A model generated the notes under the pieces. It saw only the letters and a program-made list of their open reading frames with translations, made no database searches and was not told the DNA's origin. Position numbers and translations under genes: made by a program. A stretch of 64,000 nt of DNA from Clostridiales bacterium (GTDB lineage Bacteria; Bacillota; Clostridia; Lachnospirales; Lachnospiraceae): contig JAHZHN010000001.1 in the NCBI GenBank assembly GCA_019420275.1, positions 210,634 through 274,633 of the forward strand, written 5' to 3'. Of this stretch, positions 52,201 to 60,212 are shown piece after piece. Within the stretch, counting starts at the first letter, position 1. The number at the start of each line of letters is the position of its first letter.

Positions 52201-53813
52201 ATGGTTGTGGAAGTAATCAGTTCTTCTCGAATTGCATCGATCGGCGGATTTGTTACCTGTGCAAACAGCTGTTTAAAATAATTAAATAACGGCTGATGCT
52301 GATTGGACAATACCGCAAGCGGCGTATCTGTTCCCATGGCAGCAATCGCCTCAGATCCATTCAGTGCCATTGGCTGTATTGTCGTCTTAAGAGCTTCATA
52401 GCTGTATCCAAAGGCTTTAAGAAGTTTTTCTCTTTCTTCTTTTTTATAAGAAGGAACCGGCTGATTTGGAATCTTCAAGTCTTTGAGTTCTAAAAGGTTG
52501 CTGTCCAGCCATTCTCCATAAGGTTCTTTTTTCGCATATTTTTCTTTTACCACATCATCTGCAATCACCTTGCCCTGAACCGTATCCACCAAAAGCATTT
52601 TGCCCGGACGAAGTCTTTCTTTTACAATGATCTTTGTCGGATCAATATCCAGAACTCCGATCTCAGAAGAGAGAATGAGCTGATCATCATCCGTGATATA
52701 ATATCTGGAAGGACGAAGCCCATTACGGTCAAGAACTGCTCCTACCTGATCACCATCCGTAAACAGAATAGAAGCCGGACCATCCCAAGGTTCCATCATA
52801 GTTGCGTAATACTGATAAAAATCTTTCTTTTCCTGTGAGATAACTTTATTGTTCTCCCATGGCTCTGGGATTGTAATCATAACAGCGTGAGGAAGATCCA
52901 TGCCGCTCATAACAAGGAATTCCAATGTATTATCAAGCCGTGCAGAATCTGACCCATTCGGATTTACAACAGGAATCAGTTTGTGCATCTCATTTTTCAG
53001 ATATTCAGATTCCATGTTTTCTTCCCTGGCAAGCATTTTATCTGCATTTCCACGGATGGTATTAATCTCTCCATTATGGACAATAAATCGATATGGATGT
53101 GCCTTTTCCCAGCTTGGTGTTGTATTGGTACTGAATCTTGAATGAACCAGGGCAATCGCAGATTCATATGCCGGATTCTGAAGATCTTTAAAGAAAGTAC
53201 GAAGCTGGCCCACCAGGAACATACCTTTATATACGATAGTACGGCTGGATAAAGAAACCACATAAGAGTCCTCATTACTCTGTTCAAATACTTTCCTTGC
53301 AATATATAATTTGCGGTCAAAGGCAAGACCTTTTTCCACTTTTTCAGGCTTTTTCACAAATCCCTGAAGAATCCGAGGCATACATTCCAGAGCTTTCTTT
53401 CCAAGAACCTCTGGATCCGTTGGCACTTCTCTCCATCCAAGAAATGTCATTCCCTCTTTTTCCACAATAATTTCAAACATTTTTTTTGCCTGCTGAAGTC
53501 TCAGTTCATCATTTGGAAAAAAGAACATACCAATTCCATATTCTCTCTCATTTCCAATCTGGATTCCCGCTTCTTTACAAGCGGCAGCAAAAAATTTATG
53601 TGAAATCTGAAGCATGATTCCAACACCGTCTCCGGTTTCTCCTGCAGCATCTTTTCCTGCCCTATGCTCCAAAGTCTCTACAATTTTTAAAGCATCATCT
53701 ACCGTCTGCTGATTCTTTATACCTTTGATATTAACACAGGCACCAATTCCGCAGTTATCATGTTCAAAACTAGGATCATATAATCCCGGCGTCTGATTCA
53801 TCTGATTCGTCAT
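49278..53813 (-). CDS. gltB: Glutamate synthase large subunit
   Basis: About 1,511 residues in the standard order: class II glutamine amidotransferase with its catalytic cysteine in DNCGIGACV, exposed after loss of a propeptide of about 20 residues; a central domain; the FMN/TIM-barrel synthase domain with PGEGGHLPGKKVYPWIAKTRHS and a cluster motif CVMMRVCNLDTCPVGVA; and the C-terminal GXGXG beta-helix (GGKLVVCPP, GATSGKAFINGVAGERF). I prefer the ATG at 53813 over one two codons upstream on ribosome-binding distance. It leads gltBD. Confidence 0.96.
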   Translation of the reverse strand: MTNQMNQTPGLYDPSFEHDNCGIGACVNIKGIKNQQTVDDALKIVETLEHRAGKDAAGETGDGVGIMLQISHKFFAAACKEAGIQIGNEREYGIGMFFFPNDELRLQQAKKMFEIIVEKEGMTFLGWREVPTDPEVLGKKALECMPRILQGFVKKPEKVEKGLAFDRKLYIARKVFEQSNEDSYVVSLSSRTIVYKGMFLVGQLRTFFKDLQNPAYESAIALVHSRFSTNTTPSWEKAHPYRFIVHNGEINTIRGNADKMLAREENMESEYLKNEMHKLIPVVNPNGSDSARLDNTLEFLVMSGMDLPHAVMITIPEPWENNKVISQEKKDFYQYYATMMEPWDGPASILFTDGDQVGAVLDRNGLRPSRYYITDDDQLILSSEIGVLDIDPTKIIVKERLRPGKMLLVDTVQGKVIADDVVKEKYAKKEPYGEWLDSNLLELKDLKIPNQPVPSYKKEEREKLLKAFGYSYEALKTTIQPMALNGSEAIAAMGTDTPLAVLSNQHQPLFNYFKQLFAQVTNPPIDAIREELITSTTIYVGKEGNILDEKPENCRVLKVKNPILTDTDLMKIKSMKKEGFKVVELPIIYYKNTSMEKALDRLFVEADRAFRDGANIIILSDRGVDENHVAIPSLLAVSAMHQHLIKTKKRTSVALILESGEPREVHHFATLLGYGACAVNPYLALQGIQKLIDEGMLHKDYYAAVDDYTNAVLHGIVKIASKMGISTLQSYQGSQIFEAIGINSDVVNKYFTNTVSRVEGISLKDLEEDVDARHAAAFDPLGLENDLTLESDGSHKYRSGKEQHLYNPRTIHTLQTAARTGDYKMFKEYTQMIDKELEPGNLRGLMEFNYPKKGIPLDKVESVDSIVKRFKTGAMSYGSISGEAHETLAIAMNMLGGKSNSGEGGERPERLVIGRDGLNRCSAIKQVASGRFGVTSEYLVSAKEIQIKMAQGAKPGEGGHLPGKKVYPWIAKTRHSTAGVGLISPPPHHDIYSIEDLAQLIYDCKNANTDARISVKLVSEAGVGTVACGVAKAGAQVILISGYDGGTGAAPRNSIYNAGLPWELGLAETHQNLIMNDLRNKVILETDGKLMSGRDVAIAAMLGAEEFGFATAPLVTLGCVMMRVCNLDTCPVGVATQNPELRKRFRGKPEYVVNFMRFIAEELREYMAKLGVATVDELVGRTDLLKPNHVAEEKHVDLSKILCTDYVKATKIEYNHKNVFDFKLDQTADAKILIKRLKPALETKQKKVIEVDVTNIDRTFGTMFGAEITKRWGERTLEDDTFTVKCHGAGGQSFGAFIPKGLTLQLVGDSNDYFGKGLSGGKLVVCPPKGVKFKAEDNIIIGNVALYGATSGKAFINGVAGERFCVRNSGATAVVEGVGDHGCEYMTGGRVLVLGPTGKNFAAGMSGGIAYVLDEDSKLYMNLNKEMVSIEPVTSKYDVLEVKDMLKEHVAYTNSEKGKEILRNLGDYLPKFKKIIPNDYKKMQNLIVQMEERGLSSEQAQIEAFYMNANE

Positions 53814-53849
53814 TTTCATTCTCCCTTCGTCAAGTTTTATGTTTCACTT

Positions 53850-53878
53850 ATCATACACAACTTTTTTCTGCTTGTAAA
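53850..53878 (-). promoter_or_regulatory. Promoter of gltBD
   Basis: Minus-strand TTTACA (53873-53878), 17 bp, TATGAT (53850-53855), 37 bp before the start codon. Confidence 0.65.
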
Positions 53879-53890
53879 GGAAAAAATTCT

Positions 53891-53948
53891 TAAGTTATCA
53901 GATTATTAGATTTTTCAATATATAAAAACCTTATTATCTGATTTCTTA
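53891..53948. repeat. Imperfect inverted repeat upstream of gltB
   Basis: 19-nt arms (TAAGTTATCAGATTATTAG and the complement of a 15/19 match) centred about 40 bp upstream of the gltB -35; position suits an activator site, as for LysR-type regulators. Confidence 0.4.
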
Positions 53949-54009
53949 TTTAATTTTCTCTTATTTTTTCTATTTTACAAATTTAATTTGGAAAATCAAT
54001 CCACTATCA

Positions 54010-54038
54010 TTGTGCTGCTTTCCTTTTTGTATTATACT
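54010..54038 (+). promoter_or_regulatory. Promoter of the MATE gene
   Basis: TTGTGC (54010-54015), 17 bp, TATACT (54033-54038), 38 bp before the start codon. Confidence 0.5.
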
Positions 54039-54076
54039 GAAACTCAAAATTATTTTCGAAAGATGAGGAATATAAT

Positions 54077-55447
54077 ATGGAAGAATTGAAAAAAGAAAAT
54101 CCTTTAGGTTCTGAGAACATCAGCACTCTCTTAATTCGCTTTGCTGTTCCTAGCATTGTAGCTATGCTGGTCAGTGCCCTTTATAATATGGTTGATCAGT
54201 TTTTTATCGGGCGAAGTATTGGTATGCTTGGAAATGCCGCCACTAATGTTGCCTTTCCCCTTGTCATGATCTGTACCGCGATTGCTCTGATGTGTGGTAT
54301 TGGCGGAGCAGCCAATTTTAATCTTTCCATGGGCCGCAGCCAAAAGCAAAAAGCAGCTTCTTTTGCCGGAAATACCATCATACTGCTATTTTCTCTCGGT
54401 ATCATCCTTTCTATTCTGACCAAGCTTTTTTTAGAGCCCTTGATGATTCTGTTCGGCGCAACGCCAAAAGTATTGGCTTATTCTCTGGTTTATACCGGCA
54501 TTACTTCTTTTGGTTTCCCTTTTTTGATTCTAACAACAGGCGGCACGAACCTGGTAAGAGCTGACGGAAGCCCTAAATTTTCTATGATCTGCACCTTAAC
54601 TGGAGCTATCTTAAACACCATCCTGGATCCTTTATTTATCTTTGTTTTCGATATGGGGATTGCCGGAGCCGCATGGGCTACTGTTATTGGACAGATTGTA
54701 TCCGGCATCATGGTCATTGGATATCTGACACATTATAAAACAGTCAAAATAGGTATAAAGCAATTAAAACCGCATTGGAGATATTTCAGAAGAATTGCTT
54801 CCCTTGGTATGGCACCTTGTTTTAATCAGCTTGCTATGATGACTGTTCAAATCGTCATGAACAATGTCCTTACACGATATGGAGCCGCTTCTTCTTATGG
54901 AAGCGATATTCCTCTGGCATGCGCCGGCATTATCACAAAAGTAAATATGATTTTCTTCTCGGTTAATATTGGAATTTCTCAAGGCCTTCAGCCAATTATC
55001 AGCTTTAATTACGGTGCCAAAAAGCTTCACCGTGTGAAAGAAGCATATCTAAAGGCTGTAGCATCCGCAACACTGATCAGCACTGCTGCCTTTTTATGTT
55101 TCCAATTTTTCCCGCGACAGATTATCGGAATCTTCGGTTCTGAAAGCGAAGCATATTATCAATTTGCAGAACGATTTTTCCGGATATTCCTATTTTGTAC
55201 CTTTATCAATGGAATCCAGCCTATAACATCCAATTTTTTTACAGCAATCGGAAAAGCCAGCCGCGGTATCTTTATTTCCCTAACACGGCAGATTATCTTC
55301 CTTCTTCCGCTGATGGTTATTCTTCCAATGTTTTTTGGAATCGATGGCATTATGTTTTCCGCTCCAATTGCTGATTCCATCGCAGCAGCATTTGCCATAG
55401 GATTCGCTGTATGGGAACTTCGGAAATATCCGGCGCTGAAAAACTAA
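54077..55447 (+). CDS. MATE family efflux transporter
   Basis: The 456-residue membrane protein has the two six-helix halves of the MATE fold. The start of the first half reads LLIRFAVPSIVAMLVSALYNMVDQFFIGRSIG, typical of the DinF/NorM-like bacterial branch, and the second half opens near YFRRIASLGMAPCFNQLAMMTVQIVMNNVL. Members export cationic drugs and metabolites using Na+ or H+ gradients. The substrate is unknown. It is a monocistronic plus-strand gene, divergent from gltBD. Confidence 0.92.
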   Translation: MEELKKENPLGSENISTLLIRFAVPSIVAMLVSALYNMVDQFFIGRSIGMLGNAATNVAFPLVMICTAIALMCGIGGAANFNLSMGRSQKQKAASFAGNTIILLFSLGIILSILTKLFLEPLMILFGATPKVLAYSLVYTGITSFGFPFLILTTGGTNLVRADGSPKFSMICTLTGAILNTILDPLFIFVFDMGIAGAAWATVIGQIVSGIMVIGYLTHYKTVKIGIKQLKPHWRYFRRIASLGMAPCFNQLAMMTVQIVMNNVLTRYGAASSYGSDIPLACAGIITKVNMIFFSVNIGISQGLQPIISFNYGAKKLHRVKEAYLKAVASATLISTAAFLCFQFFPRQIIGIFGSESEAYYQFAERFFRIFLFCTFINGIQPITSNFFTAIGKASRGIFISLTRQIIFLLPLMVILPMFFGIDGIMFSAPIADSIAAAFAIGFAVWELRKYPALKN

Positions 55448-55516
55448 ATCATTCACCGAATTTTCTTTAAAAATCTGATTTTTCTTCATTTTTTGCTTTC
55501 TTTTGTCTACACAAAA

Positions 55517-55525
55517 TGATATAAT
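55517..55525 (+). promoter_or_regulatory. Extended -10 promoter for the OPT operon
   Basis: TGATATAAT is a TGnTATAAT extended -10; the -35 is poor. It lies 55 bp before the ATG, which follows AAGAAAGGA. Confidence 0.5.
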
Positions 55526-55580
55526 TTTCTTTGTGCGTTAAGAAAACGTTAAAAAATCTTTAAGAAAGGAATGAATTTCA

Positions 55581-57458
55581 ATGGACAACAAGTCAGAATT
55601 CAAACCGTATATTCCGGCTGACAAAATCGTACCGGAATTTACTGTCACTTCTCTCTTGATTGGTATCCTTCTTGCTATCGTATTCGGCGCTGCCAATGCG
55701 TATCTTGGACTTCTCGTTGGAATGACAATCTCCGCTTCTATCCCAGCGGCCGTTATTTCCATGGGAATCATTCGTGTCATCCTCCGAAGAGATTCTATTC
55801 TAGAGAACAACCTGGTACAGACCATCGGTTCTGCCGGTGAATCTGTTGCTGCGGGAGCAATCTTTACTCTCCCTGCTTTATTCTTATGGGCAGAAGAGGG
55901 CAAAATTGCATTCCCAAGTATTATGACCATCTTTTTGGTTGCTTTGTTTGGTGGTATCCTGGGCGTATCTTTCATGGTCCCTCTCCGTCAGGCACTGATC
56001 GTAGAGGAACATGGAACTTTGCCGTTTCCGGAAGGAACAGCCTGCGCTGAAGTTCTTTTGGCAGGTGAAGAAGGCGGTTCTAAAGCCGGAACCGTATTTG
56101 CAGGTCTTGGTATCGCCGCTGTTTATAAATTTGCAGCAGATGGACTTCATTTATTTTCCAGCGAAATCGGCTATGCATTCAAAAGTTATGCCGGTTCCCA
56201 AATTGGAATTCAGGTACTTCCATCTCTTGCAGGTGTTGGTTATATCTGCGGACCTAAGATTTCCAGTTATATGCTGGCAGGAGGTACTTTAAGCTGGTTT
56301 GTTTTAATGCCTCTGATAGCTTTATTCGGCGGAGACGCTGTTGTCTTTCCTGGCACAGACCCGATCTCTTCTATGGCACCTAGCGATATCTGGAATAATT
56401 ACATCAAATACATTGGAGCAGGCGCAGTAGCAGCTGGCGGTATGATCAGTCTGATTAAAACTTTCCCTCTGATCATCCGTACATTTAAACAGGCAATGAA
56501 AAGCATGTCCAATCAGCATGCAAATAAGAATGCACCTCGTACCCAGCAGGATCTTCCAATGCCTGTATTAATTGGAATCATCCTCGTAATCGTAATTGCT
56601 ATCTGGCTGATTCCGACCTTCCCGGTAAATCCAATCGGTGCTTTAATCGTTGTTATTTTCGGATTCTTTTTTGCATCCGTTTCTTCCCGTATGGTAGGAT
56701 TGATCGGATCTTCCAATAACCCGGTGTCTGGTATGGCAATCGCCACACTGATTATTGCTACACTGGTATTGAAAGCTACTGGTACTGATGGAACAACCGG
56801 TATGGTAGGTGCCATTGCAATCGGTGGTATTATCTGCATCATTGCTGCAATTGCCGGTGATACTTCTCAGGATTTAAAAACAGGATTTATTGTCGGTGCA
56901 ACACCGAAAAAACAGCAGATTGGTGAAATGATTGGTGTTGTTGTTTCTGCGGCAGCTATCGGTTTTGTTCTTTACCTGCTCAACGAAGCATGGGGATACG
57001 GAACTGAGCAGATTCCTGCGGCTCAGGCAACGATGATGAAAATGCTGGTAGAAGGTATTATGAATGCTCAGCTTCCATGGGCTCTGATTTTTACCGGTGT
57101 CTTTATTGCAGTCGTAATCGAAATTCTGAAAGTACCGGTTATGCCGTTTGCAGTAGGAATGTATCTGCCATTTAGCTTAAGTGCCGGAATCATGGCCGGT
57201 GGTATTGTGCGCTTTATCGTAGAGCGTATCAAAGGTACTGACAAAGAGAAAAAAGAACGTACTGACCGTGGTATACTCTTTACGTCCGGACTGATTGCCG
57301 GAGAAGGTATTATGGGAATTGTCCTGGCAGTTATTGCCGTTGCTAAATTAGACGCTGCAATCACTCTTCCATTCTCTTTGCCTCAAATTGGCAGCTTAAT
57401 CATCTTTATTATACTGCTATTTGGATTATACCGTTTGTGTATGAAAAAGGAAAAATAA
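55581..57458 (+). CDS. OPT family oligopeptide transporter
   Basis: The 625-residue protein has about 14 to 16 hydrophobic segments. The N-terminus EFTVTSLLIGILLAIVFGAANAYLGLLVGMTISASIPAAVISMGI and the mid-protein SSNNPVSGMAIATLI are hallmarks of the bacterial OPT family, which imports oligopeptides or metal chelates by proton symport. It is followed after 3 bp by a PqqD-like gene and then an overlapping gene, so the three form one operon. Natural substrate unknown. Confidence 0.92.
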   Translation: MDNKSEFKPYIPADKIVPEFTVTSLLIGILLAIVFGAANAYLGLLVGMTISASIPAAVISMGIIRVILRRDSILENNLVQTIGSAGESVAAGAIFTLPALFLWAEEGKIAFPSIMTIFLVALFGGILGVSFMVPLRQALIVEEHGTLPFPEGTACAEVLLAGEEGGSKAGTVFAGLGIAAVYKFAADGLHLFSSEIGYAFKSYAGSQIGIQVLPSLAGVGYICGPKISSYMLAGGTLSWFVLMPLIALFGGDAVVFPGTDPISSMAPSDIWNNYIKYIGAGAVAAGGMISLIKTFPLIIRTFKQAMKSMSNQHANKNAPRTQQDLPMPVLIGIILVIVIAIWLIPTFPVNPIGALIVVIFGFFFASVSSRMVGLIGSSNNPVSGMAIATLIIATLVLKATGTDGTTGMVGAIAIGGIICIIAAIAGDTSQDLKTGFIVGATPKKQQIGEMIGVVVSAAAIGFVLYLLNEAWGYGTEQIPAAQATMMKMLVEGIMNAQLPWALIFTGVFIAVVIEILKVPVMPFAVGMYLPFSLSAGIMAGGIVRFIVERIKGTDKEKKERTDRGILFTSGLIAGEGIMGIVLAVIAVAKLDAAITLPFSLPQIGSLIIFIILLFGLYRLCMKKEK

Positions 57459-57461
57459 GAA

Positions 57462-57815
57462 ATGAAAACGAAAAACCAACGGAATTATCTGGATTTTGTA
57501 CCGGTTAAAAACCCGGATATTGAATATCAAACCGATGAAAGCGGAATTGTTACCCTCTTTGTTGAGTGGACCGGATTTTACCATCGCATTGCTCAGAAAT
57601 TTTTCCATCGCCCCAGAGTCAGTGACATTAAGCTTGATGATTATGGAAGTTTTGTCTGGCTCTCCATCGACAATTCCAGTGATGTGCATCAATTATCAAA
57701 AAAATTAGATGCCAAATATCCGGATATGGAAAAATCCCTTTCTCGGCTCATTAAATTTCTGGAAATTCTCCACGATAACCGTATGATTTACTGGAAAGGA
57801 GAGGCATGCAGCTGA
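57462..57815 (+). CDS. PqqD-like protein
   Basis: The 117-residue protein resembles PqqD family domains: NYLDFVPVKNPDIEYQTDESGIVTLFVEW (beta strands), VSDIKLDDYGSFVWLSIDNSSDVHQLSKKLDAKYP (the D-x-x-G-x-x-VW-x-x-ID pattern), then a helical part. PqqD domains bind peptides and form the RiPP recognition element. There is no radical SAM enzyme nearby, so a role in peptide handling with the OPT transporter is only inference. It is sandwiched between the OPT gene (3-bp gap) and the next gene (10-bp overlap). Confidence 0.8.
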   Translation: MKTKNQRNYLDFVPVKNPDIEYQTDESGIVTLFVEWTGFYHRIAQKFFHRPRVSDIKLDDYGSFVWLSIDNSSDVHQLSKKLDAKYPDMEKSLSRLIKFLEILHDNRMIYWKGEACS

Positions 57816-58162
57816 TACTTCATTATATTCCTTATGTTCTTCTGTTTGCAGTCGCCACTGCCCTGATTTATGGATGGGGTCTCTGGCGTACAATGCGTCA
57901 GAAACAGGATCTGTCCAATATGCTCAGTTCGAAAGGAATTACAAAAGTTCGAAAAACTTTGCGAAAAAATGGTCCCATGACCCGCAGAGAATTAGAAACC
58001 GTTGTAAAAAATCTGACCGCGAAACAGCCATTTCAAAGCAAACGGCTTGCGGTCACCAATCCGAGAGAATTTTTAAATTCCATTCTTCCGTATATGCTGA
58101 AACAGAAAATGATCACAGAAGAGAAGAAAAACGGAAAGGTTCTCTATCGATACAGAAAGTAA
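57806..58162 (+). CDS. Membrane-anchored winged-helix-like protein, unknown
   Basis: The 118-residue protein has one N-terminal membrane helix (about 5-27, YIPYVLLFAVATALIYGWGLW) and a soluble basic part. MTRRELETVVKNLTA and FLNSILPYMLKQKMITEEKKNGKVLYRY look like a winged helix ending in the wing strand. I do not recognise a named family. The start overlaps the PqqD-like gene by 10 bp and follows AAAGGAGAGG, so translation is coupled. A strong terminator follows. Confidence 0.7.
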   Translation: MQLILHYIPYVLLFAVATALIYGWGLWRTMRQKQDLSNMLSSKGITKVRKTLRKNGPMTRRELETVVKNLTAKQPFQSKRLAVTNPREFLNSILPYMLKQKMITEEKKNGKVLYRYRK

Positions 58163-58169
58163 ATAATTG

Positions 58170-58216
58170 AAAAGCCGGAGGAACCCGCACGCTAGATGCA
58201 GATTCCTCCGGCTTTT
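58170..58216. terminator. Terminator of the OPT operon
   Basis: AAAAGCCGGAGGAA and TTCCTCCGGCTTTT form a 14-bp perfect stem with a 19-nt loop. Confidence 0.85.
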
Positions 58217-58270
58217 GTTGTTTATAACCCTGCCAAAAAAACTAGTTTTAAGTCTTCCTGATCAATTGTC

Positions 58271-59731
58271 TTATCTTTCTGTTAATCTTCTCAGCACATC
58301 TTTTAATAATTTATAAAATCTTTCAAAAGAATCCAGAGGGAGATATTCTTCCGGTGTATGAACATGATACAATGCCGGACCAACCGCAATCGCATCCAAT
58401 CCCGGAATCGCATCACAGAACAGTCCGCACTCCAATCCTGCATGAAGGGCCTCTGTCTGCAGTTCTTCCCCAAATAATTCTCTATAACTTTCTTTGAACA
58501 CTTCACGAATCAGAGATTTTTCTTGGAAGTTCCATCCCGGGTATTCCCCGCTGTATTCTGTTGTAAATCCAAAAGTATCCGCCAGCAGTCCAATCCTTGC
58601 CTTTAATTCATCCTGCAGGGACGCTACAGAAGATCGTGGTGAAAATACAAGAACCAACCGGTCTTCCTCTGCGCGCACAACTCCAAGATTTACAGAATTT
58701 ACGACAAACCGATCCATCTTAATATTGCGGCTCTGTACCCCATTTGGTGCAAGATAAATAGCTGTAACATAAGCTTTTGCATCCTCTTCCGGTACAACAC
58801 TTGCTTCCTGCCCTTCCTCCGTTGTGACCGCACATATAAATCCTTCTTCATATGGCGTAATTTCGTCTGCTAAGATCTTTGCAAAATCCCTGGCGATTTC
58901 TTCTGCTTTTTTGGCTTCTGCGCAGTCTTCATACATTAAGAAGGCTTCACATTCTCTTGGAATCGCATTATCTTTTGTTCCGCCGGCAAATGCCGCCAGT
59001 TTTCCATCCGTATTTTTCATCAGCTGATATACTACTCTTGCCATCAAACGGTTGGCATTTTTTCGTTCCATATCAATATCTGTACCGGAATGACCGCCTT
59101 TCAGCCCGGAAATCACAATCTTAACCAAGGTTCCTTTCGCTTTTTCTCTCACAATATTTTTGGCACATTCAATACGCAGTCCTCCTGCACAGCTTATGGT
59201 AGCAATTCCTTCTTCCTCAGAATCCATATTGATCATCGTACGTGCTGAAATCAAAGACTTATCAAGAGCCTTCGCTCCATTCAATCCTACTTCTTCCTCT
59301 GTCGTAAATACACATTCTACCGGAGGATGCTTAATATCTTCATCATCCAGAACCATTAACATCAATGCGACCGCAACACCATTATCTGCCCCAAGGGTTG
59401 TTCCATTGGCAGTCAGCACTCCGTCTTTTACGATCAATTCCAGACCATCTTTTGTAAAATCATGATCCACTCCAGCAACTTTTTCACATACCATATCAAG
59501 GTGCCCCTGAAGCATTACCGCTGGAAGGTCTTCTGCTCCCTTGCTTCCTTCCTTTTTAATAATAACATTGAATGCCTCATCCTGATGCACCCACAATCCT
59601 CTTTCTTTTGCAAAAGTTACAAGGTAATCACTGATTCCTTTTTCATTTCCTGATCCTCTTGGGATTGCACTGATTTCTTCAAAGAAATGAAATAATTTTT
59701 CTGGCTGGTATCCTGTTATCTTATATTCCAT
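58271..59731 (-). CDS. pepD: Aminoacyl-histidine dipeptidase (PepD/carnosinase-like)
   Basis: The 486-residue M20-family metallopeptidase has metal ligands in LQGHLDMVCEK, the LGADNGVAVAL and TTEEEVGLNGAKALD motifs, and ISGLKGGHSGTDID at the dimerisation lid. PepD hydrolyses Xaa-His and other dipeptides in the cytosol. The ATG at 59731 gives the usual family length and start (MEYKITGYQPEKLFHFFEEIS); longer in-frame starts would run through the promoter. A perfect dyad follows the -10. Confidence 0.93.
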   Translation of the reverse strand: MEYKITGYQPEKLFHFFEEISAIPRGSGNEKGISDYLVTFAKERGLWVHQDEAFNVIIKKEGSKGAEDLPAVMLQGHLDMVCEKVAGVDHDFTKDGLELIVKDGVLTANGTTLGADNGVAVALMLMVLDDEDIKHPPVECVFTTEEEVGLNGAKALDKSLISARTMINMDSEEEGIATISCAGGLRIECAKNIVREKAKGTLVKIVISGLKGGHSGTDIDMERKNANRLMARVVYQLMKNTDGKLAAFAGGTKDNAIPRECEAFLMYEDCAEAKKAEEIARDFAKILADEITPYEEGFICAVTTEEGQEASVVPEEDAKAYVTAIYLAPNGVQSRNIKMDRFVVNSVNLGVVRAEEDRLVLVFSPRSSVASLQDELKARIGLLADTFGFTTEYSGEYPGWNFQEKSLIREVFKESYRELFGEELQTEALHAGLECGLFCDAIPGLDAIAVGPALYHVHTPEEYLPLDSFERFYKLLKDVLRRLTER

Positions 59732-59771
59732 CGTTTCATCCGTCCCTTCTGTCATAAATTTATATAGAACT

Positions 59772-59789
59772 ACGGTATCCTTATACCGT
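59772..59789. promoter_or_regulatory. Perfect dyad in the pepD leader
   Basis: ACGGTAT-CCTT-ATACCGT, 7-bp arms, placed a few bases downstream of the -10; it could be a repressor site or a small leader hairpin. Confidence 0.5.
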
Positions 59790-59794
59790 CTGTC

Positions 59795-59823
59795 ATTATA
59801 CCAGATTTTACAAAATATTTCAC
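59795..59823 (-). promoter_or_regulatory. Promoter of pepD
   Basis: Minus-strand TATAAT (59795-59800) with a GTGAAA-type -35 17 bp upstream (59818-59823). Confidence 0.55.
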
Positions 59824-60130
59824 CTTCTATCATTTTATCATCTTTCACTACTCACTTTAACCATTCTTGTCAATTCTCTAATTGGATAGATTTGCTTTCG
59901 GATTCTGGTAGGTCATTTGCCAGAAAGGATATTTATTAATTCCCAAAGTATAGACCCCTACGCCAATCTTCAAATATGAAATCTGTATTCCAGCAATACC
60001 AGTTTCCCATTTTTCAAAATTACATATTCCTCAGACTCTGCCATTTTCCATACGCTTCTCCATCCAACTTCAATGTTTCATCCATATCCAGAACTTTCAA
60101 TTCATGTGACAATTTCAAATACTTGCATAC
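59824..60130. other. Intergenic region without recognised features
   Basis: I see no gene, no strong hairpin and no clear promoter here. It separates the pepD promoter from the terminator of the PTS operon; both neighbours are on the minus strand. Confidence 0.5.
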
Positions 60131-60175
60131 AAAAAAGACCATTATGACAAATCGAATGACTTGTCATAATGGTCT
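60131..60175 (-). terminator. Terminator of the PTS operon
   Basis: AGACCATTATGACAA and TTGTCATAATGGTCT form a 15-bp perfect stem with a 10-nt loop and six Ts on the minus strand. Confidence 0.9.
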
Positions 60176-60212
60176 GAAATATTTATTATATTGTGAAATT
60201 CTATGCTTTTTT

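Noticed and set aside
53976..54000. ACAAATTTAATTTGGAAAAT near the MATE promoter, similar to the island promoter box
   Set aside because: The order and spacing differ from the three true copies; it is an AT-rich chance resemblance.
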